The notes beneath the pieces are model-generated. The model did not search any database, was not told where the DNA came from, and was given only the letters and a program-made list of their open reading frames with translations. DNA of 64,000 nucleotides from Adineta ricciae (lineage: Eukaryota > Rotifera > Eurotatoria > Adinetida > Adinetidae): positions 62,001-126,000 of the forward strand of contig CAJNOJ010000189.1 in assembly GCA_905250025.1 (NCBI GenBank), given 5' to 3'. Shown piece after piece: positions 33,108-43,027 of this stretch (positions are counted from its first letter, which is position 1; every line of letters begins with the position of its first letter). The translations under genes were made by a program, and so were the position numbers.

Positions 33108-33578
33108 ATAACTATCGGTCTACAAGAAGAATTCAAATCGTTTTGGCAACAACAACATTCACACCGTCGCTCTACCATCGAAAATTCTGACTCTCTCAAT
33201 CACGAATGTCGTTGTGAAACATGCATCGAGAAGAACACATCGGAACCATGGTCTCTACAAGATGCAATAGAATACTCGTTCAATGAATATTTACTAAAAT
33301 TACTCACCGAAGGAGATTTTCATATCGGATTAGATGAAAAATTAGTCTGTCATGATCAAACTCAACAAGAATATCGTCGTGCGCTCACAGCTTATGCATT
33401 AAACGGCTGTTTATCGATGCAACGCATAATTATCTCGATGAAAGGAAAAAGCTTTCAATTTGAACGAACGATCAACGAATTCATCGAACCAACGTTTTCC
33501 TTCTCACCGATCAACGATGTCGATGATGATGACGACGATATCTTCGAGCGACAAAGAAATTCGCCAGAAATCGAATAA
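33108..33578 (+). CDS. Unassigned acidic protein segment, 5' end at a MITE
   Basis: From the element border the frame reads 'ITIGLQEEFKSFWQQQHSHR', 'NHECRCETCIEKNTSEPWSL', 'AIEYSFNEYLLKLLTEGDFH' and ends in 'NDVDDDDDDIFERQRNSPEI' and a stop. Composition and codon use look genuinely coding. An in-frame start exists only inside the MITE (33039), so either the gene lost its 5' part or an upstream exon was not found. The family is unknown. Confidence 0.45.
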   Translation: MTIGLQEEFKSFWQQQHSHRRSTIENSDSLNHECRCETCIEKNTSEPWSLQDAIEYSFNEYLLKLLTEGDFHIGLDEKLVCHDQTQQEYRRALTAYALNGCLSMQRIIISMKGKSFQFERTINEFIEPTFSFSPINDVDDDDDDIFERQRNSPEIE

Positions 33579-33889
33579 AATTTCTCGAACAAATCAACCA
33601 ACCGCTCTACCTATCGTAATTCTGGATCAGAATCAGACATCCACCGTAAGCTGGGAGATATGATTTTGCGGCAAATTAACTTTTTAAATTAATTGCTAAT
33701 TTTTGACAAAATCAAAATATAAGAAGACTGTTTGTTCAACTATAAAGTGCAGTTGAAAATGCATGATAGGGTTAGTGGTATCAGCAGTATTGCGGTATAT
33801 GTGGTATAATAACACAGGATGTATAGTATTATAGAGGGTATATGCGCTATAGTAGTTTACCACAATGAGTGAATCCATGGGAAACGTAC
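33579..33889. other. Intergenic between an ORF and an LTR relic
   Basis: It contains an AT-rich segment with repeated TATA/GTAT words (about 33760-33860) that could be part of the neighbouring LTR or a separate repeat. No gene was seen. Confidence 0.35.
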
Positions 33890-34690
33890 CACTTCGTACA
33901 CGACTTTCTCTGATGTTATGTCTTGAAGTGAGAGAGAGTTTATTTAGAAATAAACATAAAACTGAACAACACTAGGAAAACATCGTGACTATATATATAA
34001 CACTAGAACGGAGGAAATACCCTGCGAGTATTCCAACAGACTATGACGACATGGAATATTCCGTAAGGATATTTCCAACAAAGACAAGAGAGTCATGACA
34101 TCTATAGGAGGGAGAAGTCCCATGACATCACTATATCACATCTCTCCCCCTTAAATTTCTTCGATAAGACGCTGTGGAGGTTTCTGAATTCTTGTTGTAC
34201 GCCGAAGCATCGGAGACTCCTGGTCAGACGAGGAAGAACTTGACGATGTCGATGCGGTAGCTGTTGTTGTTGGTGTTGATGAGACAGACACCAGATTTTA
34301 TTCTTCATCTGCATCCAATGTAACTGCTTGTGATATACCAGTCAATGGAACAATATCATTCATGTTGTCATCCGAAACATCCCAATGCCGCAATTGAAGT
34401 TGATTTTCATGGCGTCGCCAAGTCTGATCACCAACTTTGACTAACCATAATCGAGATCCTTGACGGCGAATTAATGATCCCGGTTTCCATTGTGTTTTTG
34501 TTGAGGATGCTCTAAAATCACGTACTAACACTTTGTCACCCTCCGCAAAATAAGAGCGGTGTCGAACCGAACGCGATCTTCTGGACAATGCCGTCACCAA
34601 CATTGATAAGGTGATTTTCTCATAATTGGAGTCGATTGAGCTGGATGAGTGACACTAATTGGTAAATCATTAGAGGCACTATCCACTACG
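33890..34690 (-). mobile_element. Relic 3' end of an LTR retrotransposon (Ty3/Gypsy-like)
   Basis: On the minus strand the order is: an integrase C-terminal-like segment ('GDKVLVRDFRAS', 'WRRHENQLQLRHW') at about 34298-34603, then a purine-rich tract near 34145, then a probable LTR of about 250 bp or more with an AATAAA signal near 33950. Gag, protease, reverse transcriptase and a second LTR were not found, so this is a broken, 5'-deleted fossil. The far LTR edge is not resolved. Age cannot be estimated without the partner LTR. Confidence 0.6.
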
Positions 34691-34838
34691 CCAATCAATG
34701 ATGATCATCTCTTCCTCGACTAATTGATCCACCATGAGAGATCATTCCCTCTTCTATATATACTCTCTCCTTCATCTGTCCACTTATTCATTCATTCATC
34801 GACGCAACTTCATCCAAATTTTTCTTTCACGATACGGA

Positions 34839-35063
34839 ATGGCCGAGAAACTAGTACGGGCTTGTCTTCTTTGTAACAACTATTTAATTTTTCTTCACAC
34901 AATTGACGATCGTTCTTTCTCTTTCTAGGCTGATGAAAAGGAAGTGATCGAGAAGAAATTGCACGAATTAGCTGACGATTGGGCTAAGAAGAAAATTTCA
35001 ACGGAAGAATACGTGAAGTTGGTGCAAGAACTCACCCAACGGTGGAAAGATCTCTCTCAATAG
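34839..35063 (+). CDS. Small helical protein, 49 aa
   Basis: Two exons fit: 34839-34853 and 34929-35063, split by a 75-bp GTACGG...TTTCTAG intron in phase 0. The protein begins MAEKLADEKEVIEKKLHELA and ends 'LVQELTQRWKDLSQ'. It is highly charged and strongly helical with heptad-like leucines, without a signal peptide or Cys. The start has a fair context (GGAATGG), and an AATAAA poly(A) signal follows near 35140. Clean splice sites, stop and poly(A) signal support a real gene. I recognise no family. Confidence 0.6.
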
Positions 35064-37865
35064 GTGATACTCTGTCGATAATCTTGGGAGATGTGGAAAA
35101 ACTCCTCTCCTTTGATATTCGATTCTGTTGATTGAGATGAATAAATCACAAGAAGTAAAATTCTCAATTGTTTTTCTGTTTTGTCGACCGAATGAAAAAG
35201 ATAAAGTTTGTTGCCCGAAGATGCACGCGTATGCATAGAAGAAGAGTGGTCTCAGTCGATGGCGAGTGAGAAAACGGTTGACATGGATGATTTGCCATTG
35301 TCATTGGTTCGCTTTTGGTAATGGAGAAGAGACTTGGTTGGATGTGTGTCTAGTAAGCAAGAGACGAAGAAAACAACAGGCTGCAAGGGTATTGATGGAC
35401 TACGAGACTGATGTCGACGATGAAGGTCATGATGATGATCATTGCGAGGACGGGGATAGGACTGACGAGAACAATTGATGATCGAGAGAATCACCAATCA
35501 TCACAATCAATACACACAGAGACGCATACATAGATGAGAACGGGATGAACCAAGAAACAGAGGTACCAACGCTTCATGACGCGATCTTGGTGCGGGTCAA
35601 CACTTAAATCAGGTCACTCCGTATTCCATGCAGCACTGTTCCACAAGTTTCCATTCTCTCCAAGTCATTGCATGATTATTGTCAATAGAAACACTGGGAG
35701 GAAGAGAGAATTGGAAGTCGAAGACGGAGAAGTTCAATGCCAGAGTGAAATGCATCGTTTTATGCACGTATGGTGATTCTTCGATCACTTCTGAAACATC
35801 ATTGCTGAGGATGAACGTGAGCAACGAGCGCAAGACTCACTTCCTTGCTAATCATCGTTAGCCACTTCAGGTCATTGACGACAGTCGTCTCCCCTCTTCG
35901 ATTTTTTTCGCGTTACTCTTTGCCCATTTTTTGTTTGCCTCCCGATCCTTCGCTCTTCTATTCGCTGCTTGAAATCACTCACCATATGATAACCGGCGTG
36001 CACCGACAATACGTTTCGTTACTGATTGGTTCTTCATTTGCTCTTGGATTCGATGATCTCTTTCATGGGGTTAGCCAGATTATTGGCACGCAGTGAGGAT
36101 TTGCAGATGTGAGAGAAGCGCGCTCCCTTCCTTCGTCTATTCATCCTTTGAAAAAACATCGAGGAGCGGAGAAGAGAAAGGAAGGAGCGATGAGAACCGA
36201 AGATGGTTCGAAAACGTTGATGGGAGATGGAAATCGCTCCGAAAGAAGTTCCAATCGAGAGCACTCATGCCAGACTGAATGAAGAAAGATCTAATGGAAG
36301 AGAAACAACTGCAGTTCATTCGTATTCTAACATTGCTTTTCTCTCTCTGATTCAGGTGAAGTCACCCAGAGATTGGTGGATGCAAAGAGAGAGAAACTGG
36401 CCTGCATCGCTCCACTTTTCAATACTCATCATTTGGCCACAAACTTCGAATTCGCTGGAAAGAAATTGCACCTCGCTGACATCAGTCATTGACCCTCGAA
36501 AGAACATCTGGTCAGAACTGATCCTTTTGTCCAAGAGTAACTTTGTGGCATGATGGAAGAGATACACAGAACATCCGAGCTGGAAATGATGCCAAAGTGA
36601 ACAGGAAATCGACTTTGAAAGAACTGTCCGATGAACTACGAGTAGAATTGAGAAACATTCTTCTCAGCGTCCTTAGAAATGCGGTTTGTCTACTGTGGTA
36701 AGCGAGAATAGAAAAATGTATTGTGTGACAGAACTGTGAGAATGATCTGAATCTTTGAACTGATCAAAACTGACCAAATGAAGGTCGAGAAGCAAGGAAA
36801 CGTTCAGTGAATCAGATCAAAGTACCTGACACTCACGTCAGTCCGATCTTCGGCAACCTTCCATTGACTCGTGCAATTCTTCACTATATATGCCTCGAAC
36901 GGGAGAATCAGAACGAGAGCGCGAGGACGAGTGACGATGTGCTCGTCTTCAGCGAACTGCGCATGAAGATGTTTTCCGTAGCTTTGTGCAGTTTGCAAAA
37001 CACTTCATCGACGAACAGTGTTGACGATAATGAACAAGACGGAGAACAGGTTCATCATATGCGGGATGATGAAATGGAAGTAGATGTACCAAGGATCATC
37101 AACAACACACCAAGTACAATACTCGTCTTGAACGTCAAAAAGATCTTCATCTACGAAGGAAGCACAAACCAAAAGTTCAATATTAAAAAATGATGATCAG
37201 CAAAAAAAGAATCGATACTGCCAACAGATACACTCTGGATCCAACTTGTCGGGACGATTCTTTGGCAAAAGTCAGAGAACAGATGATCTGGTCGCATGCA
37301 GACGAACTTCGTACCGTCGAAGATCGGAAAGAATCATCACGCAAACACGATGCATCATTCTTATAATAGTCTGTTTGTAAATATTCTCTGATCATTGAAC
37401 TCAAAACAACTGGCAAAAGAATCGAGTGTGCACAAATACACGCAAAGTTCATCGAAGAAACACTTTTGATCGATTCGCAGTTGACATCTTTTCACATCNA
37501 ACAGATGATCTGGTCGCATGCAGACGAACTTCGTACCGTCGAAGATCGGAAAGAATCATCACGCAAACACGATGCATCATTCTTATAATAGTCTGTTTGT
37601 AAATATTCTCTGATCATTGAACTCAAAACAACTGGCAAAAGAATCGAGTGTGCACAAATACACGCAAAGTTCATCGAAGAAACACTTTTGATCGATTCGC
37701 AGTTGACATCTTTTCACATCGTTGATGATAATATTTGAGAAGGACGAGATGAGGTTACTTCATGGTACCAGCAATAAACAGTTTATCGATACATTGACAC
37801 CGTTCGCTGGGACTAACGGCTGTCGATACAGATTCAGCAGGATATTTTTGTACAGTCGCTACATA
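35064..37865 (+). other. GC-richer stretch with unassigned coding-like pieces
   Basis: By eye this stretch has clearly more G+C than its neighbours. Plus-strand open pieces look coding: 'FNARVKCIVLCTYGDSSITS' (about 35720-35800), 'APKEVPIESTHARLNEERSN' (about 36233), 'EVTQRLVDAKREKLACIAPL' (about 36359), 'NRKSTLKELSDELRVELRNI' (about 36600), and 'TANRYTLDPTCRDDSLAKVR' with 'SHADELRTVEDRKESS' (about 37215-37340). They lie in different frames and I could not chain them with good splice sites. They may be a decayed or intron-rich gene, or several fragments. An acidic open piece 'DDVLVFSELRMKMFSV' lies near 36940. The last part repeats across the N at 37499. Confidence 0.35.
37279..37720. repeat. 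220-bp direct repeat around the N at 37499 (unmerged overlap)
   Basis: Bases 37279-37498 recur at 37501-37720 without visible change, directly on both sides of the single N. This is the pattern expected when two contigs with an overlap are joined by N rather than merged, so one copy is probably artificial. Confidence 0.85.
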
Positions 37866-39165
37866 GGAACTACCAGCGTTTTTCGTTGACCCAAAATTGC
37901 GTTCGGAATGAATTTAAACATCGTTCAGCTATTATCGTTTCTATATGAAATTTAAATTTAAATGTTGAGAATGAATATGTAATCATTTTCCATTGATTTC
38001 CATTACACACATCCGCATCGATAAATTGTTCCAAAATTTTGATTTCAAAATGACTTAAGTTTGGAAAATTCTGTAAAAATCGTCTGATTCCATTCATTGA
38101 AATATGCATCCCTACAAGGAATATACAAAACATCGTCTCACTTTCAATCAAAATCAATACATGAAAGAACCAACAAATCTCGATTTGCATTACGAAGTCA
38201 AGTCAAACAGCGATTCAGTCATTTTTGTGGAAAGGTGGTTGTTATGAACGTCTACTATGGTTATGCACTTACAGGGACTTGTTACATTAAGTCGTTTCAA
38301 TGAATAACATCGCTGATTTGCAGTAAAATCATATAAAAAGGCGAGACAAAGAGTGAGAGATTCGAGCTGAGGAGCATGTTGGAAAATTTCGTTCATATCA
38401 AATACTTGCGAAGAAAAATTCAACTTTAGATGAAGTAATTTGGGAAAATCCATCGATGTCAATGTCGTTGTATAAAGACTTTAATTGAAGGAATATTTCA
38501 TCACAAAATTGATGTAGAAGTGGATAAACATCGGTATGTCGTGCTCCTGCGTCCTCTCTGTCACTAATATCCACTTCTTTTCCACCTGATTTATTAAGAT
38601 AAACAGCCTGTAAATGTTTCAATTTAATCCAATTCGGTAATATTCGACATAATGATTCATATTCGATTTTTATCAATGAAATGACTTGTTCGGGTCGAAT
38701 CCATTTACAAATCAAATTGATTCGATATGTCGAATAAGATTTGATTACAGAATCTATTCAATAATTCACANCGTCCTCTCTGTCACTAATATCCACTTCT
38801 TTTCCACCTGATTTATTAAGATAAACAGCCTGTAAATGTTTCAATTTAATCCAATTCGGTAATATTCGACATAATGATTCATATTCGATTTTTATCAATG
38901 AAATGACTTGTTCGGGTCGAATCCATTTACAAATCAAATTGATTCGATATGTCGAATAAGATTTGATTACAGAATCTATTCAATAATTCACATTTAAAAG
39001 TGAATAGAAAATTTCATTTCCCCAATGATGATCAAATATCAAATACAATAATTCAGTTGGTAATTCATCAAATAATCTGAATCGCTGTTGTACAGACGAA
39101 CATGTAGAATTGTTTTTTTTCTTTCAGAAGGTAAAGATATTTGCTTGCGGTAATAATGTTGAAAG
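37866..39165 (-). pseudogene. F-box/LRR pseudogene spanning an assembly overlap
   Basis: On the minus strand an F-box piece ('QQRFRLFDELPTELLYLIFD') at about 39020-39110 is followed by an in-frame TGA near 38990. The LRR region comes next ('ICKWIRPEQVISLIKIEYES', 'LKHLQAVYLNKSG'). A frame change near 38480 precedes 'MDFPKLLHLKLNFSSQVFDM' and 'CYSLKRLNVTSP', then a GTAAGT donor. A second exon piece 'GIRRFLQNFPNLSHFEIKIL' ends near 37870. The order matches the gene at 23555-25566. The normal start codon and most of exon 2 are absent. Part of the LRR region appears twice because of the N at 38771, which should be counted once. Confidence 0.7.
38550..38992. repeat. 221-bp direct repeat around the N at 38771 (unmerged overlap)
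   Basis: Bases 38550-38770 recur at 38772-38992, directly flanking the single N, with no differences seen. The explanation is the same as at 37499. Confidence 0.85.
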
Positions 39166-39383
39166 ATAAAAGTAAGATTTGAAATGTAAGTAATTCCCAT
39201 TGTTTTATCTAATCTTTTTCTTATCAACAGCTACATTTTCTAACAGAATCATAAGAAATGATCAGAAGGAGATTTATTATTATGAATTTAAAAGAATTTG
39301 TTTAACAAGAATAAGAATTCTACACATAGTGTTCCTAAAGAGATGATTTGTCATAAACAATGAACAAAACCAAATCCTATTGA

Positions 39384-40308
39384 TTACGAATCCGAATCCG
39401 AACCCAAATCAGCACAGCCATGGCGACGACATAACGCACAATTAGGATGACAATTGCCATTTTCGTGTTCGAATCTTCTTCGTTTAAAACAATACCGACT
39501 GATATGACCAGCTTTACCACAAAAGTAACAAACTTAAAAGACAAAATCAATACGTTGAAGTTGTTAATTGAAGAAATTCAACTTACTACGAGTATCAATA
39601 TTCATTTGAGATTCCGTACGCTTAACTCCAACTAAAAATAGACGATTCCACATGAAAATAGAAGAGACTTTCAATTGAAAACCTGGATTATTATTTGGAA
39701 CAATATTCGAAACCTTCGATGAATCAACACTGCCAGCCGAATCTGAAAGAAACAGATATTTACGGTATGAAATCATTGTTTGTTTATTTACTCGATGTCA
39801 CAACAACTGAAATGCTGTTGATGAGCATTGCTGAATTCCTTTGAAGAACAATATTCGATAGATTATCGAATTGAGTGGCTAATTTTCCTAAATCTTCGTT
39901 CCATTGTCGAAGATCTGTTTCATAAAAATCATTTTCTTTTCGATATTGTCGTAATTCCCGACTGATCGTATTCATATCAACTTCCATTTGTTTGATATAA
40001 TCAGTTGTATGTTTCGCTACAGCTTGTTTAATCGCTTGTGCTTTCTCTTGAATTATTTTGATTGATTCATTTTCCCAATCATTAACTTCTTTGATTACAG
40101 CATGATTTTGTAATTTGCCTGTTTCATCGATGATCTTTTGTTGAAAAACATTATAATTTGTTTCAATGACTTCTAATTGTTTACTTAATTCTTGTCGATG
40201 ATCTGTTGAATGATTAAAACAGAATTCTTCTAAACATCCACCACATCTTAATGTCGCTTTGTCTTTATTACATGTGACACAACGATTTCGACCAGGTGCT
40301 GTTGTCAT
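39384..40308 (-). CDS. B-box/coiled-coil protein with C-terminal CCHC zinc knuckle
   Basis: Three exons fit: 39792-40308, 39587-39742 and 39384-39532. They total 822 nt, 273 aa plus stop, with GTAAAT and GTAAGT donors. ATG 40308 gives MTTAPGRNRCVTC. Residues 9-35 form a B-box-like finger ('NRCVTCNKDKATLRCGGCLE', 'EFCFNHSTDHRQEL'), followed by about 130 residues of coiled coil ('WENESIKIIQEKAQAIKQAV'). The last exon carries 'CYFCGKAGHISRYC', a C-x2-C-x4-H-x4-C zinc knuckle, then a Cys/His-rich and acidic tail ending 'DLGSDSDS'. The B-box/coiled-coil part matches the family that normally continues into NHL repeats (compare 12501 and 14905); here a nucleic-acid-binding knuckle replaces them. Probably an RNA- or ssDNA-binding TRIM-like protein. 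Confidence 0.8.
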
Positions 40309-40702
40309 CTCGAAGTTTGATTTATGAACAAATGACTTTGCTGTCACCGGAAAAACGTTAATGAGAAACTGATAAACGTTGGACTAATCTTCTGATTGGT
40401 TCAGATCATTAATTTAGTTTTGTCCACCAAAAAGATGTTTTCTTCTATACAGTGACAATGGAAAATTTCCATGTGATAAGATCAAACAAAGTTTTCTGTG
40501 CATTTCGTCGACATGATCTGTATTGAAAACGACTATGGTCGTTAATGATGGATTTCTATCTACCCGAGAAATGTTGATACTGTCAAGTCCTTTTAAATGC
40601 ATGATCCATCCTGTCTATATATCATCAAATTGCTTGCTTTCCTTTTTCCTTATAAAAGACATCTGTAATTGCTGTTGTTTGCCAAATAGATCGTTCTCGC
40701 AT

Positions 40703-41526
40703 TGGGACACATCGATCGAATGTTTAGAGTGCAATGCTTAGATATTGAAAAACGTCTTCACTCGTTTCTGGAAAATCTAGAATACTACTCAGTATTGACG
40801 GTACAACCGATTAATTATTCGAAAACTCAGGCAATGTTCTCAGCACGGGCGGTGAGATACCCGGACCCTCTACCCAATCTTAAATGTGGAGGTAATGAGT
40901 TAGAATGGACGAATATGTTTAAATACCTGAGATACTGGCTATCAACGAAGTTGGGTTGGGGTCATATCATTAATAAAATAAGAGTTGTAACGAGACAAAG
41001 AACCGCGCTGGTGAATGCATTTAAATTAAATGGTGCCTCGTCGACAAAGCTGAGGAGGATCTTATTTTCGACCTTCGTACTACCTCACTTCACCTGGTTA
41101 TTCAGTCTATTTCCACTATTTACAGATTGCCAACGAGCGGAACTAAGTCACGCGTACTTTACGTTACTAAAAAGAGTCTACAGAGGTCAATGCTGGAATG
41201 ACCTTCTCTTTTCAATATTATACAATGAAAGGCCACTGGAAGATCTATGCTACACATACTGGGAGAAGTATCTAAACGCAATTCCGGAGTCTGATGATGG
41301 TCTCTTGCTAATAGAAAAGTCGATGGTGAACGATGGCAGAACACAATGGCTAGAAGGTGAACAAAGGGTTAGGTGTATGTATAGTTCGAAAAGGTTTAAA
41401 CCGCATCTAGATGTTATTGGACACACGCTCAATTGGATGACCTCACATGGGTCCAAAGACTCGATTATAGCCGTAGAAGATGAAGAGCTCTGGAATTTTG
41501 CTTTATTCCCGGAATTATATGGATGA
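40703..41526 (+). CDS. LINE reverse transcriptase, C-terminal part
   Basis: The frame is open from the element's truncated 5' end for about 274 codons. It covers the last part of the RT palm and the thumb and beyond: 'RLHSFLENLEYYSVL', 'NYSKTQAMFSAR', 'FKYLRYWLSTKLGWGHII' (the K-Y-L-G-x-x-L-like motif with R for G), and 'TFVLPHFTWLFSLFPLFTDC'. The FADD/YxDD active site lies upstream of the truncation and is absent, so this piece cannot be catalytic. It has no RNase H and no terminal CCHC motif. The reading frame has no stops. Confidence 0.8.
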
Positions 41527-41799
41527 ACATGGTAGAAAATGAGACAAATGTAGCTGGAAGTGGGAAGAAGAGTGAAGTTACATCAAAACACGTGGAGAAA
41601 TGGTTGAGTCATAGTACAGAACAAAATGGTAGATAGACAAAGGAAGGGAGAAAAAAAGGATAGTCAAAGAGAGAATGATAAGATACATTCTTTGTTCCTC
41701 TTCTCCTCCATTTCAAGAGCATATATTAGGAGTGTATAAAAAGGGTATCAATGAAAAAATACCAAGATAAAACTGCTCGCTTAGTCTAGGTGGTGAGTG

Positions 41800-42444
41800 A
41801 TGGACTGGTATCTTGTCCAATTAATGTGTATCATTATCATACACTTAAATAACCATACGTGTGCAACTACAATGGGTGGAAATGAGCTACCGGATCTAGA
41901 TAGATCGTTACAAACCGCTTTGGCGGCGGAGAAGCATCGGGAGCGATCAAATTCGGAAAGAAGCATGGGGAACGAGAACAAAAATCAAGGAGTGATTAAC
42001 ACAATCGTAAACCATAATAACATGATCAAGAATATTGAGCATAAAGTTAATTATATTGTCAACAACTTCGCCAACACAAGCCATGTAAAAGAATTAGTAG
42101 AAAAAACAAAGGAAATAGAAAAACATGTAGTTGGTCCACCGCGTCCACACCATTCTTGGCGTGAGTTTCTGCTGCTGGTGATAGTGATGTTAGGAGTTGA
42201 AGTAGGATTATTTAAATGGGTGAAGTACTGTGTAGGCCCATGGTTCATCAGATATGTAAACAGAACCGCAAGTACAAAATGTTCAACAAACAAGTCACAG
42301 ACACCGCTACCTCAAAAACAAATTTCAACAATTGAGCTGAATAGGAATACGGATTATAGACTGAATGATCAAGACATGAAATTAAATAACATATTGGAGA
42401 TATTAAGATCAGAGAAACGTAGTGAGAATATGATACACCCATAA
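41800..42444 (+). CDS. LINE 3' ORF: signal peptide/coiled coil/membrane protein
   Basis: This 214-aa frame starts at ATG 41800 within the LINE, about 270 bp after the RT stop. It begins with a hydrophobic, signal-like stretch ('WYLVQLMCIIIIHL'), has a charged middle with heptads ('MIKNIEHKVNYIVNNFANTS', 'LVEKTKEIEKHV'), and one strong membrane segment ('EFLLLVIVMLGVEVGLFKWV') near residue 125. A basic, polar tail follows. An extra membrane-protein ORF downstream of RT is unusual for a LINE. It lies inside the target-site duplication, so it moves with the element. The function is unknown. Confidence 0.7.
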   Translation: MDWYLVQLMCIIIIHLNNHTCATTMGGNELPDLDRSLQTALAAEKHRERSNSERSMGNENKNQGVINTIVNHNNMIKNIEHKVNYIVNNFANTSHVKELVEKTKEIEKHVVGPPRPHHSWREFLLLVIVMLGVEVGLFKWVKYCVGPWFIRYVNRTASTKCSTNKSQTPLPQKQISTIELNRNTDYRLNDQDMKLNNILEILRSEKRSENMIHP

Positions 42445-42716
42445 ACACGTGGCAGACAAGAAAGAAAGAATTAAAGGACAATTAGTTTAGATATACGTGC
42501 AGAAATTTTTGCAGATAATGTATTTGCTTGCAGAGTATTTCTCTCTCTTTCTCTTCTTACCATTTTCTATTCTACTTATACTTTTATTCTATTTATAGTA
42601 TCTCTCTTTTTTTATCAATAAGTAGTCGCAAATTAGTCCCTATAGGACCGGAATGGTCAAAGGGAGTGCTCGTGCTAATAAAAAAAAAAAAAAAAAAAGA
42701 AAGATCGTTCTCGCAT

Positions 42717-43027
42717 AATCGTAATAGCTCATGGTGAGTATATGATCAATCAATTGTCCTTTAACGTTCACACGATACTCAATTATCTATTCGTTGCGCC
42801 GAACAACATATTCCGAGAGAAGGATAAGTCAATAATAGTTTCGTTTTTATTATAACATCAATCAAGGGTAGTAGTATTATCAAATTAAACTAGAGCGACA
42901 AAATGAGGGTTCACAATCAATGAATGTTAATCTATTTGTTCGTCTTAGATTTTTTTGCGGATTTCAATTTCTATTTCGAATTTTACTGATGAATAAAAAC
43001 TGAGAATGTATTGACAAAAGTTCATTA
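42717..43027. other. Intergenic, no gene
   Basis: AT-rich sequence between the LINE and the 3' end of the coiled-coil gene; nothing recognised. Confidence 0.4.

Larger units (their letters stand above)
40688..42716 (+). mobile_element. 5'-truncated LINE retrotransposon with intact target-site duplication
   Basis: The insert (40703-42701) is flanked by AGATCGTTCTCGCAT at 40688-40702 and again at 42702-42716, a perfect 15-bp target-site duplication. It ends in an A-rich tail (about 42677-42701) and holds two open frames, the end of a reverse transcriptase (to 41526) and a second ORF (41800-42444). The tail, the variable-length duplication and the missing 5' part are typical of target-primed reverse transcription. 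The perfect duplication and unbroken ORFs suggest a recent insertion. The 5' truncation removes ORF1 and the catalytic RT core. It landed in non-coding DNA. Confidence 0.88.
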
